Shown: positions 1 to 8,214 of the stretch, one piece after another | Layout: each line of letters begins with the position of its first letter | Numbering within the stretch: position 1 is the stretch's first letter | NCBI GenBank assembly: GCA_041547565.1 | Contig: JBFEUI010000019.1 | Location: 1-33,193, forward strand | Direction: 5' to 3' | Length of the DNA stretch: 33,193 nucleotides | DNA from: JBFEUI01 sp041547565 | Lineage (GTDB): Bacteria; Pseudomonadota; Gammaproteobacteria; Thiohalomonadales; Thiohalomonadaceae | Made by a program: the position numbers and the translations under genes | The notes under the pieces: model-generated | What the model was told of the DNA's origin: nothing | What the model saw: the letters and a program-made list of their open reading frames with translations, nothing else | The model's database searches: none

Positions 1-1385
1 AGGCGCAGATCGCCTACGAGGCCAACTACGATCAACTGACCGACCTGCCCAATCGTCGCCTTTTGTTGAAACGACTGCGTACAACCATCGATCTTTGCGC
101 CAAACAACATCACGCCCTGCTATTCATCGACCTGGATCGATTCAAGGCGATCAACGACTCACTGGGACACGACATCGGCGATCGCCTGCTCCAGTCGGTG
201 GCACAACGCCTGTTAAATTACACCCAAAGCGAGGACGTTTCCGCGCACCTTGGCGGTGACGAGTTTGCCATACTGCTCAACGACCTGAACGACGATGCCA
301 ATATTGCCGCTGCACAGGCCTTTTCCGTAGCCGAGGACCTGCGCGAGACCCTGACCGAACCCCACCTCATCGACAAACACCGTCTGCACACCACGCCGAG
401 TATCGGTATTCGCCTGTTCACCCACGGCGACAGGGATGCCGAGGCACTGCTGCGTGAGGCGGATATCGCGATGTACCGGGCCAAGGAGAAAGGGCGCAAC
501 GCGATTCAGATCTTCACCCCAAGCATGCACATGGCCGTCCACGAACGGCTTACACTGGAAAACGATCTGCGCCAGGCACTGCAGGACAGCGAACTGTCGC
601 TCCACTTCCAGCCGCAGGTCCGTGCCAACGGGCGAGTCATCGGCGCCGAGGCACTGTTGCGCTGGCGCCACCCCCAGCGCGGTACCATCTCGCCGGCCAG
701 TTTCATCCCGCTGGCCGAGGACAGTGGGTTGATTCTATCCATCGGCGACTGGCTGGTGGAAACCGCCAGCAGACAGCTCAAAAAATGGAGTGAGCTTGGA
801 CCGGGTTACCAGGATCTTAAGCTGGCCATCAACATCAGCCCGCGCCAGTTCCGGCAGCACGATTTTTCAGAGCGGGTCATCAGTATTATCACCAAGCATG
901 CCATCAAACCTTCACGCCTCGAGCTTGAAATAACCGAAGGTGTGGTCATTGCCGATATCGAAGACAGCATTCGTAAAATGGAGCATCTGCGCGAGTACGG
1001 CATCAGTTTTGCGGTTGACGACTTTGGCACCGGTTATTCATCACTCAACTACCTGCACCGACTGCCCCTGGATAAATTGAAAATCGATCGCTCTTTTATC
1101 CGTAAGGTCCATACCAATCACGACAATGCCACCATTGTGGAAACCATCATCGCCATGGCACACCACCTTGAGCTGGAAGTTATCGCCGAGGGTGTATCGA
1201 AGAGTGAGCAGTTGCATTTTCTGATGGAAAACGGCTGTCAGACCTACCAGGGGCACCTGTTCAAGCCCGCACTGGCCGTCGAGGAATTTCAACACTACGC
1301 CCTCGAGCAGAACGGTATTGGCACAAAATCAGACTACGCCGAAACGAAAGAGTATACCGAGCTGTTGCATACCCTCGATATCTGA
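1..1385 (+). CDS. GGDEF-EAL cyclic-di-GMP turnover protein (5' partial)
   Basis: The reading frame is already open at the left edge (from base 3, ...YDQLTDLPNRR...), so the start and any sensory domain lie outside; about 460 residues are visible. The GGDEF domain keeps its signature (AHLGGDEFAILL), which in this family makes c-di-GMP from GTP. The EAL domain keeps GAEALLRWRHP, EITEGVV, DDFGTGYSSLNYL and KIDRSFI, the metal and substrate motifs of c-di-GMP phosphodiesterases. Both domains therefore look catalytically possible. The product-inhibition site RxxD expected just before GGDEF reads QSED, so feedback inhibition is probably lost. A short tail of about 25 residues follows the EAL domain. 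The gene is convergent with mnmE, and the 127-base gap between them shows no convincing terminator. A cytoplasmic or membrane sensor is expected, but the input signal cannot be judged. Confidence 0.93.
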   Translation, partial: AQIAYEANYDQLTDLPNRRLLLKRLRTTIDLCAKQHHALLFIDLDRFKAINDSLGHDIGDRLLQSVAQRLLNYTQSEDVSAHLGGDEFAILLNDLNDDANIAAAQAFSVAEDLRETLTEPHLIDKHRLHTTPSIGIRLFTHGDRDAEALLREADIAMYRAKEKGRNAIQIFTPSMHMAVHERLTLENDLRQALQDSELSLHFQPQVRANGRVIGAEALLRWRHPQRGTISPASFIPLAEDSGLILSIGDWLVETASRQLKKWSELGPGYQDLKLAINISPRQFRQHDFSERVISIITKHAIKPSRLELEITEGVVIADIEDSIRKMEHLREYGISFAVDDFGTGYSSLNYLHRLPLDKLKIDRSFIRKVHTNHDNATIVETIIAMAHHLELEVIAEGVSKSEQLHFLMENGCQTYQGHLFKPALAVEEFQHYALEQNGIGTKSDYAETKEYTELLHTLDI

Positions 1386-1512
1386 TTGCCAGCAGTCACC
1401 TGTTTGAAAGGTAACAGCATCGCCAGGCAGCTGATGAGCATATTGCCACCATGGCACAGGGCATACCTGCCAACACATTACTGTTGTCGAGTCCTGCGGC
1501 GCTTAGCTGCAA

Positions 1513-2862
1513 TTACTTGCCGATACAGAAACTCGAAAAGATTCGACCCAGCAGGTCATCGGAGCTGAACTCACCGGTGATCTCGGAAAGCGACTGCTGG
1601 GCCAGACGCAACTCCTCGGCCAGCAGCTCTCCCTGGCCGGCGGCGAGCAGCTGCCCACCCTGTTGCAGGTGATCGGCTGCGACTGCGAGGGCATTGAGGT
1701 GGCGCCGGCGCGCCATAAAGCGCCCTTCCCCGCCGCTCCGGTAGCCCATGCACTGCTTCAGGTGCTCACGCAAGGTATCCAGGCCACTGCCGCTTTTTGC
1801 CGACAGGTAGATGCGTTCTTCATGTTGCAGGTGTTCCTGCTCGGCGCAGTGTCGGGTCAGATCGATCTTGTTGTGCACCACGGTCAACGGCAGGCCGTGC
1901 GGCAGCCTGTCGAGTATCGCCTGCTCCTCGTCACCGAAACCCTGCGCATCATCCACCACCAGTATCAGGCGATCGGCATTTTCAATCTCACGCCAGGCGC
2001 GGCGGATCCCCTCCTGCTCCACCGCATCACCACTTTCGCGCAGACCCGCGGTGTCGATCACGTGCAGCGGCATGCCGTCGATGGCAATCTCCTCGCGCAA
2101 CACATCACGCGTGGTACCCGGGATGTCGGTGACGATCGCCGTATCCTGTCCCGCCAATGCATTGAGCAGGCTCGACTTGCCCGCATTGGGTCGACCCGCC
2201 AGCACCACCGTCATCCCCTCATTCAGGATCTGCCCCTGGCGCGCCTCGGCCTGCACGGCCGCCAGCTCCCTGCGGATCGCACCAAGTCGACGCTCGATCT
2301 CGCCATCGGCGAGAAAATCGACCTCCTCCTCCGGGAAATCGATCGCCGACTCCACGTACATGCGCAGCTCGATCAGACCCTCGACCAGGCTGTGTACCCG
2401 TTTCGAAAAGACACCCTGCAAGGAACGCAGTGCTGAGCGTGCCGCCTCTTCACTGCTCGCCTCGATCAGATCGGCAATCGCCTCGGCCTGGGCCAGGTCG
2501 AGCTTGTCATTCAAAAAGGCGCGTTCGGAAAACTCACCGGGACGGGCAGGCCGGGCACCCAGTTCAAACACGCTGGCCAGCAGGCGATCCATCACTACCG
2601 GGCCGCCATGGCCCTGCAGTTCCAGTACATCCTCGCCGGTGAAGGAGTGGGGAGCGGGAAAGAACAGCGCGATACCCTCATCCAGGATCTCACTGTTGCG
2701 ATTGTGAAAGGGGAGGTATTCGGCCTGCCGTGGTTGCGGGCAGTGACCCAGCATCGCCTCGGCAATGCTCCGGGCAAGGCCGCCCGATACACGCACGATG
2801 CCCACCCCGCCCCGGCCGGGGGGGGTGGCCAGGGCAGCGATGGTGGTCTGGTCCTGAATCAT
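1513..2862 (-). CDS. mnmE: tRNA uridine-5-carboxymethylaminomethyl modification GTPase MnmE
   Basis: MnmE works with MnmG to place the (carboxymethyl)aminomethyl group on U34 of certain tRNAs. The 449-residue length is normal for the family. The N-terminal tetrahydrofolate-binding domain begins with the typical IAALATPPGRGGVGIVRVSG-like stretch. The inserted G domain shows G1 GRPNAGKS (223-230), G2 TTRD (250-253), G3 DTAG (270-273), G4 NKID (331-334) and an SAK G5 motif. The protein ends in the conserved FCIGK, whose cysteine is needed for the modification reaction in characterised MnmE. It lies 44 bases after yidC on the same strand, the usual last member of the rpmH-rnpA-yidD-yidC-mnmE group, so cotranscription is likely. 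Confidence 0.98.
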   Translation of the reverse strand: MIQDQTTIAALATPPGRGGVGIVRVSGGLARSIAEAMLGHCPQPRQAEYLPFHNRNSEILDEGIALFFPAPHSFTGEDVLELQGHGGPVVMDRLLASVFELGARPARPGEFSERAFLNDKLDLAQAEAIADLIEASSEEAARSALRSLQGVFSKRVHSLVEGLIELRMYVESAIDFPEEEVDFLADGEIERRLGAIRRELAAVQAEARQGQILNEGMTVVLAGRPNAGKSSLLNALAGQDTAIVTDIPGTTRDVLREEIAIDGMPLHVIDTAGLRESGDAVEQEGIRRAWREIENADRLILVVDDAQGFGDEEQAILDRLPHGLPLTVVHNKIDLTRHCAEQEHLQHEERIYLSAKSGSGLDTLREHLKQCMGYRSGGEGRFMARRRHLNALAVAADHLQQGGQLLAAGQGELLAEELRLAQQSLSEITGEFSSDDLLGRIFSSFCIGK

Positions 2863-2906
2863 GGCCGGTAAACCCTGCTCAGCAATCTACCAACGCCGGG
2901 TCCCTG

Positions 2907-4541
2907 TTATGCTTTTACCACCATTCGGGTGATATACCACTGCTGGGTTATGGAGAGGATGTTATTCACCACCCAGTAGAGCACCAGACCAGCCGGGAAC
3001 CAGAGGAAGAAAAAGGTAAAGACAATCGGCAGCACCATCATCACCCGCGCCTGGATCGGGTCCATCGGTGTGGGATTCAGCCTGTGCTGGATCAGCATTG
3101 AGGCACCCATCAGGATGGGCAGCACAAAATAGGGGTCGGCCGTCGACAGATCGTTGATCCACAGCATGAACGGCGCCTGGCGCATCTCGACACTCTCAAG
3201 CAGCGTCCAGTAGAGGGCGATGAATACCGGGATCTGAACCAGGATCGGCAGACAGCCGCCAAGGGGGTTGATCTTCTCCTCCTTGTACAGGCGCATCATT
3301 GCCTCATTGAGCTTCTGGCGGTCGTTGCCGTACTGCTCTTTTATCGACTGCAGGCGCGGCTGAACCTTGCGCATATGCGCCATTGATTTGTAACTGGTCT
3401 CGGAGAGCTTGTAGAAGGCAAGTTTGATCAGAATGGTCAGGAGAATGATCGCCCAGCCCCAGTTACCGACAAAGCTGTGGATCACATCAAGCAGCCAGAA
3501 CAGCGGTTTGGCAATGATCGTCAGCACGCCGTAGTCGACCGTCAGCTCCAGACCCGGTGCGACCTGCTCCAGCTGTTTTTGCAACTTCGGCCCGATATAC
3601 AGCTGCGCCTGCAGGCGACCCTTTTCACCGGGTGCCACCTGCGCCTCTTCACCCAGGCTGCCGATGATGTAGCGCTGGTTGCCGGGGGCCTTGGTGTAGT
3701 AACTGTTTTTCTCATCCTGCGCGGGGATCCAGGCACCGAGGAAGTAGTGCTGTATCATTGCCGCCCAGCCACCGACCGCCTCGCGCTTCAGGTTGGCGCT
3801 CTCCATATCGTCGAAGTCGATCTTTTCGTACTTCTCCTCTTCGGTATAGAGCACACCGCCGGTGTAGGTGTAGATGAAGGTGGTCTTGTCTTCCGGTTTG
3901 CTGCGCTGCAGCTGGCGGTACATATGGCCACGCCACGGGGTGCCGGAAGCGTTATCGATCTCAAAATCGACGTCAATCACGTAACTGCCGCGACGGAAGG
4001 TGTATACCTTGGTCACCTTCAGACCCGAGGCATCCGTCCAGGTCAGGGGCACACGCAACGTCTCCTCCCCCTCGGGCAGGACGTACTCGTCACGGGCGGC
4101 TGAAAACAGCGCATGGTGATTCGGCGCCGGGCTCTGGGTGCCGGCGGCGGGGATCAGGGCCGACTGGGCAATCAACACCTTCTCCGCACTGTCGTCAAAC
4201 AGTCGAAACGGATTGTCCGGCTCCTCGACACTGACCGGGTATTTGACCAGATCGGCCCGGCGCAGGTCGGCACCGGTGGCGTCTATCTCCACCTCAAACA
4301 GATCGGTGGTTACGCGCACACGCTGTGCGCTACTCAGGGCGGGCTGTGCGGTGAGGCTCGGGGCATCACTTGCATTCCTGTTGCCGAGCTGGGGTGCCGC
4401 GGGCATTTCACTGGCGGCAGGCGCTTGTGCCGTTGCGGCCGGTGCAGGAGGTTTCGGGCCGTAATCTTCCTGCCATGCCTGCCACATCATCAACAGGGTC
4501 AAAGAGAGGGCTGCAAAGAGTAGAAGTCTCTGAAAATCCAT
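2907..4541 (-). CDS. yidC: Membrane protein insertase YidC
   Basis: YidC inserts and folds inner-membrane proteins, alone or with SecYEG. The 544-residue length and layout fit the long Gram-negative form: an N-terminal transmembrane anchor (about residues 5-20, starting MDFQRLLLFAALSLTLLMMW), a short Ala/Pro-rich linker, a large periplasmic beta-domain (about 60-340), then the conserved five-helix insertase core. The core contains the charged cytoplasmic hairpin (YKSMAHMRKVQPRLQSI) and the NPLGGCLPILVQIPVF segment. The start is only five bases from the end of yidD, so the two are translationally close. The C-terminus ends in a short basic tail (ITRMVVKA). Confidence 0.98.
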   Translation of the reverse strand: MDFQRLLLFAALSLTLLMMWQAWQEDYGPKPPAPAATAQAPAASEMPAAPQLGNRNASDAPSLTAQPALSSAQRVRVTTDLFEVEIDATGADLRRADLVKYPVSVEEPDNPFRLFDDSAEKVLIAQSALIPAAGTQSPAPNHHALFSAARDEYVLPEGEETLRVPLTWTDASGLKVTKVYTFRRGSYVIDVDFEIDNASGTPWRGHMYRQLQRSKPEDKTTFIYTYTGGVLYTEEEKYEKIDFDDMESANLKREAVGGWAAMIQHYFLGAWIPAQDEKNSYYTKAPGNQRYIIGSLGEEAQVAPGEKGRLQAQLYIGPKLQKQLEQVAPGLELTVDYGVLTIIAKPLFWLLDVIHSFVGNWGWAIILLTILIKLAFYKLSETSYKSMAHMRKVQPRLQSIKEQYGNDRQKLNEAMMRLYKEEKINPLGGCLPILVQIPVFIALYWTLLESVEMRQAPFMLWINDLSTADPYFVLPILMGASMLIQHRLNPTPMDPIQARVMMVLPIVFTFFFLWFPAGLVLYWVVNNILSITQQWYITRMVVKA

Positions 4542-4546
4542 TGCTT

Positions 4547-4786
4547 TCAGTCTTTATTCGCTATTGTGTTTAGTGATTCGGGCACCTGGTCAATCCCCCC
4601 CTCATGCCAGGGGTGGCACCGTGAGATCCGACGCAGGCTCAACCACCCCCCACGTACCACGCCATGACGGGAAATCGCCTGCTGGGCGTAGCAGGAGCAG
4701 GTGGGATGGAATCGGCAATTATTGCCCAGAAACGGGCTGATCGCATATTGATAGACGCTGATCAGGACTGTCAGGATTTTGCGCAT
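4547..4786 (-). CDS. yidD: Membrane protein insertion efficiency factor YidD
   Basis: This small protein (79 residues from the ATG at 4786) carries the YidD family core: an amphipathic start (MRKILTVLISVYQYAISPFLG), then NNCRFHPTCSCYAQQAI and the WLSLRRISRCHPWHEGG block with conserved cysteines. YidD helps YidC-dependent insertion at the inner membrane, but its biochemical activity is poorly defined. An upstream in-frame ATG at 4807 would add MARTGET. I prefer 4786 because family members begin at MRK-like sequence, and it leaves only a 16-base overlap with rnpA. The gene sits between rnpA and yidC as in most bacteria. Confidence 0.93.
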   Translation of the reverse strand: MRKILTVLISVYQYAISPFLGNNCRFHPTCSCYAQQAISRHGVVRGGWLSLRRISRCHPWHEGGIDQVPESLNTIANKD

Positions 4787-5154
4787 CGTTTCACCAGTTC
4801 TCGCCACTGTTTATCCAGGGATGTGCGCAGCTGTTTGCTGTCCGCCTTATCGCAACCGGCACGGGCCAATACTACGATATCCAAACCCCCGATGCTGCCC
4901 TGATGCAAACGAAAGCTCTCCCTGATCTGGCGTTTGACCCGGTTGCGCCCAACCGCTGTCCTGATCTGTTTGCGCGAAATGGCCATCCCAAGACGGGGAT
5001 GGCCAAGTTCATTCGCACGTGCCAGGAGCGTCAGGTACTGGCTGCCACATCGGCAGGCCCGCTCGAAGACACGCTTGAATTGTGCCGGACTCAACAGTTT
5101 GAGCTGCCGGCAGAAACACCTGTTTGTAGAGCTAGCTGAAGTTTCGCTCTGCAA
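4771..5154 (-). CDS. rnpA: Ribonuclease P protein component
   Basis: RnpA is the protein subunit of RNase P, which trims the 5' leader of precursor tRNAs together with the catalytic RNA. The 127-residue product has the usual LSPAQFKRVFE start of the fold after an unusual 19-residue polar N-terminus. The signature RNRVKRQIRESFRL, the basic RNA-binding helix of the family, is intact. It follows rpmH by nine bases and overlaps yidD by 16, the normal tight arrangement. The N-terminal stretch rich in Ser, Thr and Cys is longer than in many homologues; no better downstream ATG, GTG or TTG was evident before the conserved region. Confidence 0.96.
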   Translation of the reverse strand: MQSETSASSTNRCFCRQLKLLSPAQFKRVFERACRCGSQYLTLLARANELGHPRLGMAISRKQIRTAVGRNRVKRQIRESFRLHQGSIGGLDIVVLARAGCDKADSKQLRTSLDKQWRELVKRCAKS

Positions 5155-5163
5155 CGGGTGTCA

Positions 5164-5298
5164 TCAGGCGCTCAGACGAGCACGACCCTTGGCACGACGG
5201 GCCTTAATGACCTTGCGACCACCAACGGTGCTCATACGGGCACGAAAACCGTGGGCACGGGCACGCTTCAGGTTACTGGGCTGAAATGTTCTTTTCAT
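5164..5298 (-). CDS. rpmH: 50S ribosomal protein L34
   Basis: The 44-residue, highly basic protein begins MKRTFQPSNLKRARAHGFRA and contains the diagnostic R-M-S-T-x-G-G-R-K-V core, so it is L34 of the large ribosomal subunit. The open frame extends further upstream to 5403, but the family always starts at MKRTFQPS, which fixes the ATG at 5298. It is the first gene of the rpmH-rnpA-yidD-yidC-mnmE group and diverges from dnaA, the arrangement typical of gammaproteobacterial origins. Confidence 0.98.
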   Translation of the reverse strand: MKRTFQPSNLKRARAHGFRARMSTVGGRKVIKARRAKGRARLSA

Positions 5299-5373
5299 GA
5301 CAAAATCTTCCGCTAAGTTTCTGCAAAACGCCAAATCAACGCCAAGGGAATCCCTTGACGAGAAAAGTCGGCC

Positions 5374-5403
5374 ACAATACTGCGTTCTGACCCCAAATGT
5401 CAA
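5374..5403 (-). promoter_or_regulatory. Candidate sigma-70 promoter for rpmH operon
   Basis: On the minus strand a perfect -35 hexamer TTGACA (5398-5403) is followed after 18 bases by TATTGT (5374-5379) as -10. It would start transcription near 5367 and leave a leader of about 70 bases before rpmH. The call rests on hexamer match and position only. Confidence 0.55.
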
Positions 5404-5435
5404 TAACGGAGCGGGTATATTGCGTCAAAAAGGGG

Positions 5436-5444
5436 TGTGGATAA
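5436..5444 (-). promoter_or_regulatory. Consensus DnaA box upstream of dnaA
   Basis: The plus strand reads TGTGGATAA, so the minus strand carries the perfect 9-mer TTATCCACA. It lies about 70 bases before the dnaA GTG and overlaps a weak promoter-like pair (TTGCGT at 5420, TAACTT at 5442). DnaA binding here would be expected to repress dnaA, as is known in enteric bacteria; that role is inference. Confidence 0.75.
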
Positions 5445-5514
5445 CTTGCCCCAGCAGCGGTAGACTTGGATTTTCCCTGTAAGCCGTTGCAATCACCCTC
5501 AAGAGGTCAAATAC

Positions 5515-6876
5515 GTGAGCCTACCCCTGTGGAACCGGTGCCTGGACATGCTGGAGGATGAGCTGACTCCGCAACAGTTCAACACCTGGATTCGACCGCT
5601 GCAGGCAGAGATCGAGGGGAATGTACTGCGCATCTACTCGCCCAACCGTTTTGTACAGGATTGGGTCAAGGACAGGTTTAACAACCGCATTTCTGAACTG
5701 GTCGCCCAGCACGACGAGGGGCGCGCCCTGCAGCTGGTGTTTGCTGTCGGAAGCCGTCGCGCCAGTACCGCTTCTGCTCCCCAGCCATCTGCATCAACAG
5801 TGCACGACACAAAGGAGCACGACAAGCGCGTAGCGGTTCAGGCTGCCGAATCGCGCCCAAGCAACCTCAACCCGGGCTTCACCTTTGATACCTTTGTCGA
5901 GGGAAAATCAAACCAACTGGCACGCGCCGCCTCCATGCAGGTCGCAGATAATCCCGGTACCGCATACAATCCCCTCTTTATATACGGCGGCGTCGGTCTG
6001 GGCAAAACCCACCTGATGCATGCGGTGGGCAATCTGATCCAGCACAACCGCCCCTCGGCAAAAGTGGTCTACCTCCACTCGGAACGCTTCGTCGCCGACA
6101 TGGTCAAGGCACTGCAGCACAATGCGATCAATGACTTCAAGCGCTACTACCGTTCAGTCGACGCCCTGTTAATCGACGATATCCAGTTTTTCGCCGGAAA
6201 GGAGCGTTCTCAGGAAGAATTTTTCCATACCTTCAATGCCTTACTTGAAGGTCAACGCCAGGTGATACTCACCTGCGATCGTTTTCCGAAGGAGGTGAAC
6301 GGTCTGGAGGAACGGCTCAAGTCCCGCTTCGGCTGGGGCCTGACGGTCGCCATCGAACCACCCGAGCTGGAGACCCGCGTCGCAATTCTCATCAAAAAGG
6401 CACAACAGGCCAACATGGACCTGCCCCATGAGGTCGCCTTTTTCATTGCCAAGCGCATTCGCTCCAACATACGCGAACTGGAGGGTGCGTTGCGCCGTGT
6501 TATCGCCAACGCACACTTTACCGGCCAGGCGGTCACCCTCGACTTTGCCAAGGAGGCGCTGCGTGACCTGCTGGCACTACAGGCCAAGCTGGTGACCATT
6601 GAAAACATCCAGAAGACCGTTGCCGAGTACTACAAAATACGCGTCACTGATCTACTCTCAAAACGACGCAACCGTTCTATCGCGCGTCCACGGCAAATGG
6701 CCATGGCCATGGCAAAGGAGTTGACCAACCACTCGCTGCCGGAGATTGGCGATGCCTTCGGTGGACGCGACCATACAACGGTGTTGCATGCCTGTCGTAA
6801 AATCCAGGAACTCAAAGAAACGGAGCAGCAGTACCACGAGGACCATCAAAACCTGTTGAGAATACTGACAACATAG
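5515..6876 (+). CDS. dnaA: Chromosomal replication initiator protein DnaA
   Basis: DnaA binds 9-mer boxes at oriC, opens the duplex and helps load DnaB. All four domains are visible in 453 residues: domain I (1-80, LWNRCLDMLEDELTPQQFNTWI), a short variable linker (about 80-115), the AAA+ domain with Walker A GGVGLGKT (158-165) and Walker B LLIDD (D221, D222), and the C-terminal DNA-binding domain ending with GGRDHTTVLHACRKI. The start is a GTG at 5515, supported by AAGAGGT eight bases upstream and by the family-typical start MSLPLW. The linker is short compared with enteric DnaA. It leads a dnaA-dnaN-recF-gyrB run on one strand, but oriC-like sequence separates it from dnaN. Confidence 0.98.
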   Translation: MSLPLWNRCLDMLEDELTPQQFNTWIRPLQAEIEGNVLRIYSPNRFVQDWVKDRFNNRISELVAQHDEGRALQLVFAVGSRRASTASAPQPSASTVHDTKEHDKRVAVQAAESRPSNLNPGFTFDTFVEGKSNQLARAASMQVADNPGTAYNPLFIYGGVGLGKTHLMHAVGNLIQHNRPSAKVVYLHSERFVADMVKALQHNAINDFKRYYRSVDALLIDDIQFFAGKERSQEEFFHTFNALLEGQRQVILTCDRFPKEVNGLEERLKSRFGWGLTVAIEPPELETRVAILIKKAQQANMDLPHEVAFFIAKRIRSNIRELEGALRRVIANAHFTGQAVTLDFAKEALRDLLALQAKLVTIENIQKTVAEYYKIRVTDLLSKRRNRSIARPRQMAMAMAKELTNHSLPEIGDAFGGRDHTTVLHACRKIQELKETEQQYHEDHQNLLRILTT

Positions 6877-7105
6877 TTGTGATAAGCTGTGGATAACTCT
6901 AATGATATATTTCAGGCCATATCGACACACAGTTTATCCACAGGCTATCAATACCTTTTGGTACTGTTGATAAGTTTAAAAAACAGTATATAACATTATG
7001 AAATATAATATAAAATTAAACTTATCCACACATTGGCTCTGTGCCAATAACAACAATAAGTTTTATATATATCATTTAATTAATAAGATACAGGGTTAAC
7101 GGACT
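6877..7105. other. oriC: Probable chromosomal origin of replication (oriC) between dnaA and dnaN
   Basis: This 229-base gap has no gene. Perfect DnaA boxes occur at 6888-6896 (TTATCCACA on minus), 6934-6942 (plus) and 7022-7030 (plus), with a one-mismatch box TTATCAACA at 6965-6973 (minus). Two strongly AT-rich blocks follow: 6974-7021 has 6 G/C in 48 bases, and 7057-7090 has 3 in 34. They are plausible unwinding elements. Position between dnaA and dnaN is common among non-enteric gammaproteobacteria. There is no GATC, so Dam/SeqA control of the E. coli kind is not supported here. The dnaN promoter must also lie in this region. The origin call is inferred from boxes, base composition and context. 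Confidence 0.85.
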
Positions 7106-8206
7106 ATGCGCTTTAATATCATACGTGAATCACTCCTCAAGCCTCTTACGGCAGTCAGTGGTGTAGTTGAAAAGCGGCAGACGCTACCGATTCTCTCCAA
7201 CATCCTGCTCAACGTAGAAAAGGACAAGATCACCCTCACAGGTACCGATCTCGAGGTTGAACTGACGGCAAGTACTGAGCTGGAAAATGCTGAACCGGGT
7301 GAGATCACCCTGCCAGCGCGAAAATTCATGGATATTTGTCGTTCACTCCCAGAAGGTGCAACCCTGCAGCTTGAGGTAAAAGATACCCGGGCCACGATAC
7401 GCTCCGGCAAAAGCCGCTTCACACTCTCTACCCTGCCGGCCAGTGATTTTCCGTCAACCGATTCGATAACCGGTGCCTACCGCTTTGAAGTGAAACAGCA
7501 GGAACTCAAATCGTTGATCGATCGTACACAGTTCAGCATGGCCAACCAGGATGTGCGCTACTATCTGAACGGCCTGTTGCTCGAAATCGACAACAATATT
7601 CTTCGCACTGTCGCCACCGACGGTCACCGACTTGCTATTTGTGAACTACAACAGGACCTTCCGCAGACGGAAAAACAGCAGGTGATTATTCCGCGCAAGG
7701 GTGTTACCGAACTCGGCCGCATGCTTGAGGATAGTGAACAGCCCTGCACTATTCAGCTGAATACCAACCACATCAAGGTCACTCTAGCGGATACCGTCTT
7801 CACCTCGAAACTGGTGGATGGCCGCTTCCCTGATTATGAGCGCGTCATTCCACAGGGTGTCGATAAAGAGATACTCGCCGATCGCGAATTGATTAGGCAG
7901 GGCCTGCTACGTGCTGCGATTCTCTCCAACGAAAAGTACCGTGGCATACGTATACAGATGAGTGAGGATACACTCAAGGCAACGGTCAATAATCCGGAAC
8001 TGGAAGAGGCTGAGGAAGAGATCGACGTCAGCTACAAGGGTGATACCATCGAGATCGGTTTTAATGTCTCTTACCTGGTGGATGCCTTGTCGGCTGTGCT
8101 TCAGGATGAGGTTGTCATCAGGCTGTTCGATGCCAACAGCAGCTGTCTTATCCATGGCAAAGATGACCAAAGCGCTAAATACGTTGTAATGCCGATGCGT
8201 TTGTAA
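7106..8206 (+). CDS. dnaN: DNA polymerase III beta subunit (sliding clamp)
   Basis: The 366-residue protein is the ring-shaped processivity clamp that tethers Pol III and other partners to DNA. It has the full length of the family and a typical start (MRFNIIRESLLKPLTAVSGVVEKRQTLPILSNILL). The middle carries ATDGHRLA and VSYLVDAL-type conserved stretches, and the C-terminus reads YVVMPMRL, which contains the end of the hydrophobic cleft that binds clamp-interacting peptides. Three clamp repeats are expected across the length. The gene follows the origin region and precedes recF by eight bases, so dnaN and recF are probably cotranscribed. Confidence 0.98.
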   Translation: MRFNIIRESLLKPLTAVSGVVEKRQTLPILSNILLNVEKDKITLTGTDLEVELTASTELENAEPGEITLPARKFMDICRSLPEGATLQLEVKDTRATIRSGKSRFTLSTLPASDFPSTDSITGAYRFEVKQQELKSLIDRTQFSMANQDVRYYLNGLLLEIDNNILRTVATDGHRLAICELQQDLPQTEKQQVIIPRKGVTELGRMLEDSEQPCTIQLNTNHIKVTLADTVFTSKLVDGRFPDYERVIPQGVDKEILADRELIRQGLLRAAILSNEKYRGIRIQMSEDTLKATVNNPELEEAEEEIDVSYKGDTIEIGFNVSYLVDALSAVLQDEVVIRLFDANSSCLIHGKDDQSAKYVVMPMRL

Positions 8207-8214
8207 CGACATAC

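Noticed and set aside
1663..2436. Long open frame opposite mnmE (257 residues)
   Set aside because: It is the antisense shadow of a clear MnmE with all G motifs; composition is Arg/His/Gln-rich without any family resemblance.
6878..6886. TGTGATAAG beside the dnaA stop as a further DnaA box
   Set aside because: It lacks one base of the 9-mer (TGTG-ATAA), so it is not counted.
7045..7059. Five NAA triplets (CAA TAA CAA CAA TAA) after the DnaA box at 7022, resembling a DnaA-trio unwinding element
   Set aside because: The known trio has the opposite polarity relative to its adjacent box and uses T or A first; three of the five triplets start with C. The resemblance is not good enough to call.
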